A stretch of 45,712 bases of DNA. Source: an uncultured Erythrobacter sp. Its GTDB lineage: Bacteria; Pseudomonadota; Alphaproteobacteria; Sphingomonadales; Sphingomonadaceae. The notes below the pieces were generated by a model. It saw only the letters and a list, made by a program, of their open reading frames with translations. It did no database searches and was not told the DNA's origin. Below, one piece after another: positions 17,291-25,800 of the stretch; the stretch's first letter is position 1; each line of letters begins with the position of its first letter. The stretch is taken from contig CALCCG010000179.1 in NCBI GenBank assembly GCA_937899785.1, positions 1 through 45,712 on the forward strand, given 5' to 3'. The position numbers were made by a program, and so were the translations under genes.

Positions 17291-18964
17291 ATGTTTGGAA
17301 GAGTGAAAGCGGCGGATGGGGCGACAAGTTACCGCTTGCCTCGATGGCGCGTGGTCGCCTTGGCGCTTGGCCTTGCTACGCTATTCGGTCTGGCCAACCT
17401 TGTTCCCGTCACGTCGGGGCCGCTTGCGGCGGGTGCCTACGCGAAAGACTTTCCCAAGTCCTGCGGGCGTGAGGGGCAAAAGCCGTGCCCCTTGTTTGGC
17501 CCCAATCGCCATGTTCCCTCATGCATGCCCGGCCTGGTTGAGCGACCCTTTGGCAAGCGTTGCTCACGCAAGAAGCCGCCGCCACCGGTGTTTGACGACT
17601 TCAAGAAGACGCTCTCGGGCAGCAAGCTCAACCCTAACAATCAACCCAATTGCGGCGGCCGGGGCCAGAAGCCCTGCCTCGCTCCGATCCTTCCCTCGTG
17701 CGATAAGGGCCTCGTCCAGCACTTCATCAAGAACCGGTGCATCATCAACGATGACGACATCGTCTTCATGGCGCGCAATACTATCCGCGAAGTCGGCCCT
17801 GTTCTGCGAACCATCGCTTTGGGCGTGGTCGACTGCGGGATTGAAACTCTGGTGTCGAAGAGCAACACGGGCAATCGCGCCATGGTCGTGCGCGAAATTC
17901 AGGAGCGTCCCTGCTTTAACGCGCTGCTCGATCAAGCGCGGCAAAACGGCTATCAAACGCTTACCCTCGGCGCGAGCGGAGGCGGCGCGATTGGCGTTGG
18001 CGTGGATGGCGAAAACGGCTTTGCCTTTGACACCGCACGCCGTTTGCCGGTCGTCACCTACCACACGCTTGGCCTGTCCTTTGGCAGCATTGGCGCTGGC
18101 AGCGCTGTGACTGTGGGGCTTGGTAAGGGCCCTAACAACACGATGGCCGGCGACGGGCACGGCGCGACGGTTGGGTTTGCCGCAGTCGGAGGAAGCGGTG
18201 CCTCGGTATCGTTCAACTATGGAAGCGCCGAGGTGTCCTCGGTTAGCGCGGTGATCACCGCAGGCGCGAAATTCAGCCTGGCCTATTTTCGCAACACTAC
18301 CAAGACGCTTTCCACCTACCCGGTGGTGGCATCGAGCAGCCTACCCTCAGATGGCTACACCCAGGTGGAGGCCTACCAACCCTCGCGACCACGGCGCCCG
18401 GTCGGACCGACGATCTCTCCAGCGCCCGCGCGCAATCCCGTCGACACCTTTGCTGAAAAGCACCCGCAGGCCCATGCGGCCGCCGAAAATGTCGGTTTCG
18501 CGCTCGGGAACGCGCTGGGCCGTATGATCGCTCAAAACCGCGAAAACGCGCGCCCGCGCACCACGTTCGATATCTGCAACAACACGCAGCACAAGAAGAT
18601 CTTTGTCAGTTGGATTTACAAGAGACCCAACGGCAACAAGATCGCTGACCGCTGGCGTGCGCGTGGCAATTTCACCGTGAAACGCGGAGAGTGCTACTTT
18701 GCTGGGGCGAAGAACTGGGCAGGCACACAAGGTTATGAGGGGCCCGTCTTTTTCTACGCTTCAACCGACCACAAGTCGCACAAGAAAGGCCAATTTGCCG
18801 ACTGGCAGGGCGATGGCTTGGAGTTCTGCGTCGCGCACAAGAAGAAGAAATTCACCCACAAAACCGGCGTCGCAATGCGATGCGATCCCAAATACGGGCG
18901 GTTGGTGCGCGGTTATCGGATGGATGTCGGACCGGGCCGCGGCCGGTTCACCTTCAACGATTGA
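17291..18964 (+). CDS. Secreted Cys-rich protein with C-terminal DUF1036-like domain
   Basis: A 557-residue exported protein of unknown function. The signal segment is WRVVALALGLATLFGLANLVP with cleavage probably near GAYA-KD. Two copies of a Cys motif follow, C-G-x-x-G-Q-K-P-C ... P-S-C-x-x-G-L-V ... R-C, at about residues 58-95 and 120-153. The centre (about 225-340) is Gly/Ala/Ser-rich and strand-forming (GGGAIGVGVDGENGFAFD, GSIGAGSAVTVGLG). A Pro-rich linker leads to the C-terminus, which begins FDICNNTQHKKIFVSWIY and resembles DUF1036, a domain of exported alphaproteobacterial proteins. CAGGAG sits 7 bases before the ATG. It is divergent from the ECF sigma gene, which suggests regulation by that system. 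The exact role is not known. Confidence 0.75.
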   Translation: MFGRVKAADGATSYRLPRWRVVALALGLATLFGLANLVPVTSGPLAAGAYAKDFPKSCGREGQKPCPLFGPNRHVPSCMPGLVERPFGKRCSRKKPPPPVFDDFKKTLSGSKLNPNNQPNCGGRGQKPCLAPILPSCDKGLVQHFIKNRCIINDDDIVFMARNTIREVGPVLRTIALGVVDCGIETLVSKSNTGNRAMVVREIQERPCFNALLDQARQNGYQTLTLGASGGGAIGVGVDGENGFAFDTARRLPVVTYHTLGLSFGSIGAGSAVTVGLGKGPNNTMAGDGHGATVGFAAVGGSGASVSFNYGSAEVSSVSAVITAGAKFSLAYFRNTTKTLSTYPVVASSSLPSDGYTQVEAYQPSRPRRPVGPTISPAPARNPVDTFAEKHPQAHAAAENVGFALGNALGRMIAQNRENARPRTTFDICNNTQHKKIFVSWIYKRPNGNKIADRWRARGNFTVKRGECYFAGAKNWAGTQGYEGPVFFYASTDHKSHKKGQFADWQGDGLEFCVAHKKKKFTHKTGVAMRCDPKYGRLVRGYRMDVGPGRGRFTFND

Positions 18965-18988
18965 TGCAAGGAAGACATCGCTGATCTC

Positions 18989-19022
18989 AATGGCCGGGCC
19001 CGATCAATCGCGCCCGGCCATT
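18989..19022 (+). terminator. Strong hairpin after the DUF1036 gene
   Basis: AATGGCCGGGC (18989-18999) and GCCCGGCCATT (19012-19022) form a perfect 11-base stem with a 12-base loop, 24 bases after the stop codon. There is no long T-run, but the position and strength fit a transcription terminator or mRNA 3' end. Confidence 0.6.
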
Positions 19023-19150
19023 CGCAAGGCCAGCGACGGCATTGTCTGCTCCCACCCACGGCTCTCTTGACGCACCGAAAAAGGGCGACCGGCGTCCGCC
19101 TTTGGGGAAAAGGGTTAGCGGGATCGAAAGGCGTAAACTGGGTCGTGAGC

Positions 19151-19207
19151 CGAATGTCCGTTCTTGAGAGACCGGCAACCCAAACCGGACTGTCGCCAAA
19201 CGGCCCA
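19151..19207 (+). repeat. Dispersed intergenic repeat, copy B
   Basis: Starts CGAATGTCCGTTCTT and ends CCGGACTGTCGCC, AAACGGCCCA. It shares both ends and the GTCCG/CGGAC pairing with the copy at 13394. It is located between the convergent DUF1036 and relaxase genes, 16 bases from the relaxase stop, so it also marks the left edge of the mobile region. Confidence 0.6.
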
Positions 19208-19222
19208 TTTCATGCCCTGTTG

Positions 19223-22162
19223 CTATAAGCCAATCTCGAACGGCTTGCTCCGCTCTTTGGTAAGCTCTGGTGCCTTCTCTAGTTCAAACTGCTGCTCCTG
19301 GTTAGTCGCTTGGATCTGACCTGCGCGCCGTCCCTTGGCTGCCGCTAGGCCAAGTCTCTTGGTGATTTCAGCGGCTGATGTTTTCTCGCCCAGATTGGTC
19401 GCAATCCCTCGCCCGACCTTTTCCCGGCTGTCGACAATCAGCGTGAGCTCGTCCCGCAATCGCGTGATCGTGACGAGGAAATTGCGCTGCGAGAGCAGTC
19501 GCCGCTCGCGGCTGTCGAGCACGGCGATGCCCTTATCTGCTGTGAGGCCCTGCGCCATATGGGCGTTGAGGGCGTAGGCTAGGTCGATCCGCTCCAACAT
19601 CGGGTCATTCGGCTTCAGCTTATACTCCATGCCGCTGGAGCTCGTGACCGTCACCCCAGCCTGATCGATCGCTGTCACTATGGGCCTATCGGCGTTCATC
19701 ATTCCGCGTTTATGGTCGCTCGTCGTCCAACGGATGGCGTCCCCGGTATAGAGATCGAGATCCTTCTTCTCGAACAGCTGCAATGCTTGGTCGCTGCCCT
19801 TCGCCGACAACCTCGCTGGCGCGAAGCGGCGCAAATGCCCTCGCGCATCGCGAAGCGTAACAACACCCTTCTCAGTATCGACGGCGGCGACCTCATGGCT
19901 TCCACGTCCGAGACCATGCCGCGATTGGCGGCTCGCCACTTCGAGCACCATTCCCGGTTGATAGTTGCGCGCGTAGCGCAATTCCTCGCGTGTGGCGTTT
20001 ACACGGGATAGAACTGCAAGCCGTGCGCTCACTGGTCCGATTTCGCCATTGGCGGCAAGCCCGGTTTGAACGGCGGCATTTATCTCGGAGCGCAACCGAC
20101 GACCTGCGGCGAAGATTGACGTGCGTTCGCGTTCGGCTGGCCGAAGGGACAGCCACCGTTCGGCTGCAACTATCGCGCTGTTCTCCTGCACCTCGACAAT
20201 GTGATCCTTGAGATGCTCGAGAGCATCATTGGTCTTGCCCGACTGCGCTGCCTGCTGCGCTTTCTTCAAAGTATCGGAGCGGGCGCGAAGATTGCGGTCC
20301 ATGCGCGCCGTGTCTGTCCCGGCACGCTGCGCCAGAGCGAAGGGCTTGCCCGCTTCGACGGCACCAAGCTGCTTCTCGTCGCCCATCAGCACGAGGCGAT
20401 CGACCTGTAACAGATTGGCGACGCGAATAAGGCGATCCTGATCGCGGGTAGAGACCATTGAGGCTTCATCGAGAACAAGGATGGTGTCGCGATACTCCTC
20501 GCGCGCAGCGGCAATCTCGGCCTTGCCAGCGGAGCCATCCAGCAACGTTCGATGTCCACCGAGAAAGCGGTGCAATGTCATCGATGGAATGCCGGTGTCC
20601 TTTTCCAGCAAACGGACCAAAGTGTTCTGGACACCCAAGCCTACGACCCTCTTGTCCTGTTCTGACAGAAGCTGGTTGAGAGGCCGCAGCACGCTCGATT
20701 TGCCTGCCCCTGCCACACCCTGAACGGCTACGACGCGATTGGTGGAGGACAGGATCAAGCGGCCCGCCGCTTCCTGACCGGCGTTGAGTTTCATCCCGTA
20801 GTTGATGGCTGCCGAAGCTTGCAGAAACGGCCCAGCGGTCTTGGCGTCAAGGATTGGACGAACGGCGCCGTTTCCCTTCTCGATCTCCGCCAACATGCGG
20901 GCCTCCAAGGCCAATGCATCGGAAGTGGTCAGCCATCCCTTCTGCGCGCCTCGTCCGCGCAGAAGCGCGCCCTGCTGGGCGAGTTGGCCAATGCGCCTTT
21001 CGACCGACTTCATCGACGTTGGCAGGCCGAAATCGAGCGCTGCCTTGGCTAAATCGGTTGCGGTGAACGCCGCCTCTCGCTCGGAAAGATGCCGCACCGC
21101 CGATGCGACCGCATGGGCCGTCGCAATCTCTTCGCGGCCTTTCAGATGCAGCCGCTTGGGGATAAGCGGATCGCCCTCCTTGATGCCCATTCGCTCGGCG
21201 AGGATGGCGATCATGGCCTTGCCCCGTTCAAGCAAAGTGGGGCGATCATTCGCCCGCTTGGCAGCAGCAATAGCCAGCTCGTGCGAACGCAGCTTGGCGC
21301 CGCGCACCATCTCTTCAAGGTCGAGCCCTTGGTTCCAGGCCTGCCCCTCCCATTGGGCCATCAAGGCACCGCGATCGACATCGCTTTGCTTGGCCTGCCG
21401 TGTCGCCAACGTCGCTACCAGACCCGCCTCAAGGCCACCGCCTCGCCGGGCCTCGAGCACTTCCTGCCGCCGCGACGAAAAGGCCATCACCGCATCCCGA
21501 TCGATGCCCTTGGCGTCGAAATTTCCGTGCTTCCCGAAATCACCAATCCGGTAGCCAAGCTTCTCTACCTCGATCCGGAAACGCGCCATCGTTATGGCAT
21601 TGAGCAAGGTATTGTGCTGCCACAGCTTGTCATTGCGCAGCGCCCTCCACTTGCCGTCCTTGTCCTGCGTCAGGTTGGCGACCACAGCGTGGAAGTGCAG
21701 GTTCGGTTCCTGGTTGCGGTTGGTGTCGTGCTGGAACAGCGCGACCGTCAGGTTGTCGCTTGCATGCAGCCGTTCTTTGCCGCCCTTCTCGGTACGATAC
21801 TGGGCCGCATTCTTCTCTGCCCAGTGGAGTGTTTCGACGACCGCTGAACGGTACGCGTCAATGATCCGCTGATCCTTGCCGATCAGCGCCAACAGTGACC
21901 AGCTCTTGGGCAGCGAAAAGGTCAGATCGGTCCCAGCACGATGATACTGGCCTTGGTGCCCGATACGTTCGCCATTAGGCAACTCTCCGCGCAGGATTGC
22001 CTCAAACGCTCTGGCATCGACCGTGCCTGAAAGACCCATCCGTTCGGCACCCTTACCGACCCAGATGCCTGACCGATCAGCGTCCGCCTTGGTGTAGTAA
22101 TTGTCGTTGGCGAAGTAGTTGGCCGCACCGCCTGCCGAGCGCACATTGGCAACCGAAAGCAT
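19223..22162 (-). CDS. MobF/TrwC-type conjugative relaxase-helicase
   Basis: A 979-residue conjugation protein that would nick oriT, stay bound to the 5' end and unwind the strand. The relaxase domain (about 1-300) has N-terminal tyrosines (Tyr16, Tyr22, Tyr23) and the HUH-type metal motif PNLHFHAVVANL. The helicase domain has Walker A GVAGAGKSSVL, Walker B ILVLDEASMVS and GDEKQL, followed by late motifs (YALNAHMAQGLTADKG). The length fits the TrwC/TraI-like group and there is no internal stop, unlike the genes to its right. The start is 3 bases after the stop of the small partner gene. Without secretion genes nearby it would depend on a helper system, or its system lies outside the window. 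Confidence 0.92.
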   Translation of the reverse strand: MLSVANVRSAGGAANYFANDNYYTKADADRSGIWVGKGAERMGLSGTVDARAFEAILRGELPNGERIGHQGQYHRAGTDLTFSLPKSWSLLALIGKDQRIIDAYRSAVVETLHWAEKNAAQYRTEKGGKERLHASDNLTVALFQHDTNRNQEPNLHFHAVVANLTQDKDGKWRALRNDKLWQHNTLLNAITMARFRIEVEKLGYRIGDFGKHGNFDAKGIDRDAVMAFSSRRQEVLEARRGGGLEAGLVATLATRQAKQSDVDRGALMAQWEGQAWNQGLDLEEMVRGAKLRSHELAIAAAKRANDRPTLLERGKAMIAILAERMGIKEGDPLIPKRLHLKGREEIATAHAVASAVRHLSEREAAFTATDLAKAALDFGLPTSMKSVERRIGQLAQQGALLRGRGAQKGWLTTSDALALEARMLAEIEKGNGAVRPILDAKTAGPFLQASAAINYGMKLNAGQEAAGRLILSSTNRVVAVQGVAGAGKSSVLRPLNQLLSEQDKRVVGLGVQNTLVRLLEKDTGIPSMTLHRFLGGHRTLLDGSAGKAEIAAAREEYRDTILVLDEASMVSTRDQDRLIRVANLLQVDRLVLMGDEKQLGAVEAGKPFALAQRAGTDTARMDRNLRARSDTLKKAQQAAQSGKTNDALEHLKDHIVEVQENSAIVAAERWLSLRPAERERTSIFAAGRRLRSEINAAVQTGLAANGEIGPVSARLAVLSRVNATREELRYARNYQPGMVLEVASRQSRHGLGRGSHEVAAVDTEKGVVTLRDARGHLRRFAPARLSAKGSDQALQLFEKKDLDLYTGDAIRWTTSDHKRGMMNADRPIVTAIDQAGVTVTSSSGMEYKLKPNDPMLERIDLAYALNAHMAQGLTADKGIAVLDSRERRLLSQRNFLVTITRLRDELTLIVDSREKVGRGIATNLGEKTSAAEITKRLGLAAAKGRRAGQIQATNQEQQFELEKAPELTKERSKPFEIGL

Positions 22163-22165
22163 CGC

Positions 22166-22471
22166 TCAGCGCCCCTCGCGCATCGCGGCTTTGCGCTCGC
22201 GATATTCTCGGATGCGTCGCTGATAAGCGACCACCACGCGGTCCCGTAGTTCCTTATCCTTGTGTGTGCGGAGCCAGCCATCGAGGGCGATTTTGGTAAA
22301 CAGCAAATCGGCCAGAACCTGATCGCGAAACGCCTCGTCCCGGGGTTCGTCGAGCGCCTCGATGACGGTAAGCTTCAGCCACTGGCTGACGCTCATATGC
22401 GCTGCATCAGCAGCGGCTTTAACAAGCGCATGAAGATCTTCGTCGACATAGCATTGAAGGGCAAATCGCAC
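22166..22471 (-). CDS. Small relaxosome accessory protein, ribbon-helix-helix type
   Basis: A 101-residue protein from a GTG start (AGGTGAC ahead of it). The N-terminus, MRFALQCYVDEDLHALVKAAADAAHMSVSQWLKLTVIEAL in two parts, has a short strand followed by two helices, the pattern of ribbon-helix-helix DNA-binding proteins such as TrwA/TraY. The rest is helical and basic (LRDRVVVAYQRRIREYRERKAA). Lying directly before the relaxase, it would bind oriT, help nicking and repress its own operon. The TGACATCAG repeats upstream are candidate sites. Confidence 0.7.
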   Translation of the reverse strand: MRFALQCYVDEDLHALVKAAADAAHMSVSQWLKLTVIEALDEPRDEAFRDQVLADLLFTKIALDGWLRTHKDKELRDRVVVAYQRRIREYRERKAAMREGR

Positions 22472-22520
22472 GGCGTCACCTGACGTTTGGCCGCCTCTCC
22501 TCGGCCCAATGACCCCTCTG

Positions 22521-22534
22521 GACTGACATCAGTC
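22521..22534. promoter_or_regulatory. Inverted repeat GACTGA-CA-TCAGTC
   Basis: Perfect 6-base arms around CA, 50 bases ahead of the ribbon-helix-helix gene. It contains the 9-mer TGACATCAG (22524-22532) that recurs at 22631. A likely autoregulatory or relaxosome site. Confidence 0.45.
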
Positions 22535-22599
22535 TACGGCAGCGCCCACCCTGTAGGAAAACGCTATTTTTTGATTTCAAATTAATAGCTTAGCGGCGA

Positions 22600-22619
22600 G
22601 CAACTCACATGTGAGTTGC
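22600..22619. repeat. Perfect 20-base palindrome in candidate oriT
   Basis: Arms GCAACTCACA and TGTGAGTTGC are exact reverse complements with no spacer. It is the longest perfect palindrome I noticed in the window and could be a cruciform or protein-binding element of oriT. Confidence 0.6.
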
Positions 22620-22630
22620 GGATCGCGGAG

Positions 22631-22649
22631 TGACATCAGATGACATTAC
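22631..22649. repeat. Tandem TGACAT boxes, 10-base period
   Basis: TGACATCAGA is followed directly by TGACATTACT, so the box repeats with a period of one helical turn. The first copy extends to the same TGACATCAG as at 22524. Candidate binding sites for the small relaxosome protein. Confidence 0.45.
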
Positions 22650-22856
22650 TTGGCGACAGATGCCGAAATATCGGCGAAACCCGCAGAAATCCTCGCCTTA
22701 AAGACACCGGATCTCCGGGTACGGTGTGCCCTCCAATTTCCTATATTCCCCCACGTAACCAGTCATTTCGCCGGTTCGTTCTGATAGGGTTTTCCAGCCA
22801 CTTCCAAAAGAATCCCCGCTCTCACGCGGCGAAGGATCCCTACAATCTGGGTGGCA

Positions 22857-25800
22857 CTAATCCTCGGCCTCGACTGCCGATCGTGCAATCGCAATGGCCT
22901 CTTCAAATCTAACTCTTGTCGGTTGGCGGAGCCGCGCCAGTTTGAAAGCTTTGGAGTAATGCGCGAGTACGTCTTCGGCTGGTTTCTTCGATCGGATACC
23001 GGGCAGCGCTAAGCTCGCTAACTCGATCAACGGGATGTCCCGATGCGATCTCCAGTCGGATCGTGAGGGCCGCAAGGGTACGATCATCTCAGGGATCGAA
23101 TGCTTGGGGAAAAGGACAAGGCGATCTCCGTCATGCGACCGACTTAATTCGGTTGGGATCGCTGAAACAACTCTCTCCTGGATTATCCGTCCCGCCTTCT
23201 GCTTCCCGTGCGCACGGGCGACCCGCTCGACGACAAGGTCGAGATAGACGGGCCCTTCACGCTCGATGACCTCCTCGACGATTGTTTCGAGACGTCGCTG
23301 ATATTCATCTTCATAAAGCAGATCGCCATCACCTTCAGGCACTGAAAGTTCGGAAAATTGGTACTCTTGACCCACCTCGTGAGGAGGCAAACGATAAACC
23401 GTTTCATGCGGTTGCCGTGACTGATCACTCGAAATTTGTGTCTCATCTTTACCGCATGAGGAAGTAAGCTGGTGCAGCCCACTGCCTCGACTTTCGACCA
23501 AACCGCGCGAATGCAAAGAGTTGCTCCGGGATGGAGAGAGCGCGTTGTCTACAAGCTCCTCCCACTTCTCCTCATGCGGCCTGAAAGCCGCAGGTGCGCG
23601 GTCTGCTGACGACAGCGGGAGGTGGTCAGGCAACGCTTCCTTCAACTGGGAATTACTCCAGACTTGTCCATCTGACATCAGCTGCAAGATCTGCTCTTGA
23701 ACCTGAGCTTCAGTAACCCGAGCGGAGCCCTGCTCCTCATCGTCAGAAGGCACAACGGTAGCGAGTTCATCGCTCGAATGGTCTGCTTGGCCCTCACAAT
23801 TCTCAACGGGTTCAGAAGGTAGATCGACTTCGTCTTGCGCGTCATCCTCAGTCGAGTCAGAGGAACGCCAGGCTCTTTGTTCTACATGTCGACTGGTCCA
23901 CTCATCTGAACCGCCAACTGGCTGGATACCACGCGCGGATAGTAACCCGACCAATTCCTCCATCACCTGTCTTTGTTCCCTGACGAATCGTGATGCGAAA
24001 CATTTCCAAACTGTCCAACCAGCCCTTTCCAAGATGCGCTGCCGGTTCATGTCGGAGGCCCAACGATCAGGCCCGTGATATCGGTCGCCATCGCATTCGA
24101 TTGCGACGCGGCGGTCGTTCTCACCTTCGACCACGAGGTCGATCCTAAAATCGCCTACTTTGACTTGGGTGTCGACCCTATAGCCTCGCTCGACCAACAG
24201 ATCGTACATCTCGCGCTCAAAATCGGACTCGCACTTTTCCCGCCGGTCCTTGGCCTCTTGACCATCAGACGGGAAGGGCATCCGGAAATGGTCCAGCAGC
24301 GCGCGGCGAAGCTGATCGGCATGTCCAAGGGCTTCAACGTCTACTGAGCGAACCAAATACGTTCGATCACATGCTCGCGAAAGGGCGACGTTGAAGCGTT
24401 GCTCAAATCGGACTCCCGACAGAGCGCTACCACCCGCTTGAGCAACCAACGATATGAACATGATGTCTCGCTCGTCACCCTGAAAAGCTGTGGGATCGCC
24501 CACGCGCAGGTGGTGCTGTTCGATCACCTCTGGTCCGAGTTTTTGCTCGATCAGGCCATAAATGTGAGCTGCCTGCTTTTGACCCAATAGGGTTGTAACT
24601 CCGATAGTCCACTATGCCATCTTAGGGTCGGATGCGATTCTCTAAATCTCATCGAAGATGTATGCCGCTTCAGGAGGATTAATGTCTCCCTGTCGATATC
24701 CGTCTTCAATTCGAACGTCGATCAAGGGAGGATCAAGCCGTTCTGAAGCAGTCGGAAGCCGCAGAGGATTCAGCCTGTGATTGTAGAACTGCGCCTTGGA
24801 AAATTCGATGATGGGCGCGACACAACGGAAATGTTCGGTAAGCATGATCGCTCCACCGGCGAAGACCACTTTGCCAAGATCGTACAGCGATTGTTCCTCG
24901 CGTAGCGAAGCCCGATAATCGGGGACTTGCCCAGAAAGGTGTCGTACCGCGAGTTCATCTGCACGCGTCTGGTCGCGTCCGACAAGGTCCGGACTTACCT
25001 GCTTATCATCGCCAACGATGAGGATTGTCTTGGCCCGCAATAGGGCGGGTAATGCGGCCACTGTCGATTGCGATGCTTCGTCAACGATCACGAGATCGAA
25101 GAGTCCCAAATCTGCTGGAAGGGACTCTGAGACCCGGTAATGCGGCATAATCCAGCAAGGCAAAGCGCCCTTGGCGCGATCGGATGCCTCACGCGCCTGG
25201 CGCCTGTATCGGCCAGCACGTTTCCCAGTACCTCTTCCAATTCTTCGAACCGCATCTGCATAGGCGGCAAGTGCCGCCTTGACCCCATCACTAGCCTTCT
25301 TGCTGAGCTCCAACCAGGTTCGCAGTTCAATAGAGCGTTCGTATGCTCGTTTGAGGAGAACCTCCTTCTCGCTGCGATCAGTGCCGAGTTCCCTAAGGCG
25401 GTGATGCTTGTCATTCGTATCCAGCCACCCCTCTAGGCGACGAAGACGCCAACGGTTTTGCCAATCACCGGGTAGAAGTTCGTCCTCAACACCATTGACC
25501 GGACTGGTGCTCAAGCGCCGAGCCCATTTTGGCGCACCTGACATCTCAATGAGGTCTGTCACCTCCGCAATCTTCGCGAAAGCGTCGTGCTTCCCTTTTA
25601 TTTCTCTCAGGCGCGTGATGAGCGAATTCCACGCTTCTGCCAGTGCATCGATTGAGATTTCCGGGCTACCCAAACGCGTAGCTGCAAGGGTACGAAGCTC
25701 CGTGCTGATTTCGTACTCGCAAGGTTCAAGTTCGGAGAGGAGAGAGGTGCGCAAACCTTCTGCATCAGCCAATCGATATCGCAGAAGATGAGCATCGACG

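Larger units (their letters stand above)
22472..22856. other. Candidate oriT/control region
   Basis: A 385-base gap between the relaxase operon and the 3' end of the helicase gene, with an unusual density of symmetric elements. These are GACTGA-CA-TCAGTC at 22521-22534, a perfect 20-base palindrome at 22600-22619, tandem TGACAT boxes at 22631-22649, GCCGA-AATA-TCGGC at 22662-22675 and ACACCG/CGGTGT at 22704-22727. An AT-rich stretch (22563-22591) sits in between. oriT normally lies next to its relaxase gene. I could not fix a nic site. A 90-codon plus-strand frame here has no protein-like features. Confidence 0.55.

Noticed and set aside
22521..22727. CRISPR array
   Set aside because: The repeats near the relaxase are short, few and not regularly spaced with unique spacers; they fit oriT or operator elements.
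22640..22912. 90-codon plus-strand open frame in the candidate oriT
   Set aside because: No recognisable motif, poor start context, and it overlaps symmetric control elements and the end of the helicase gene.
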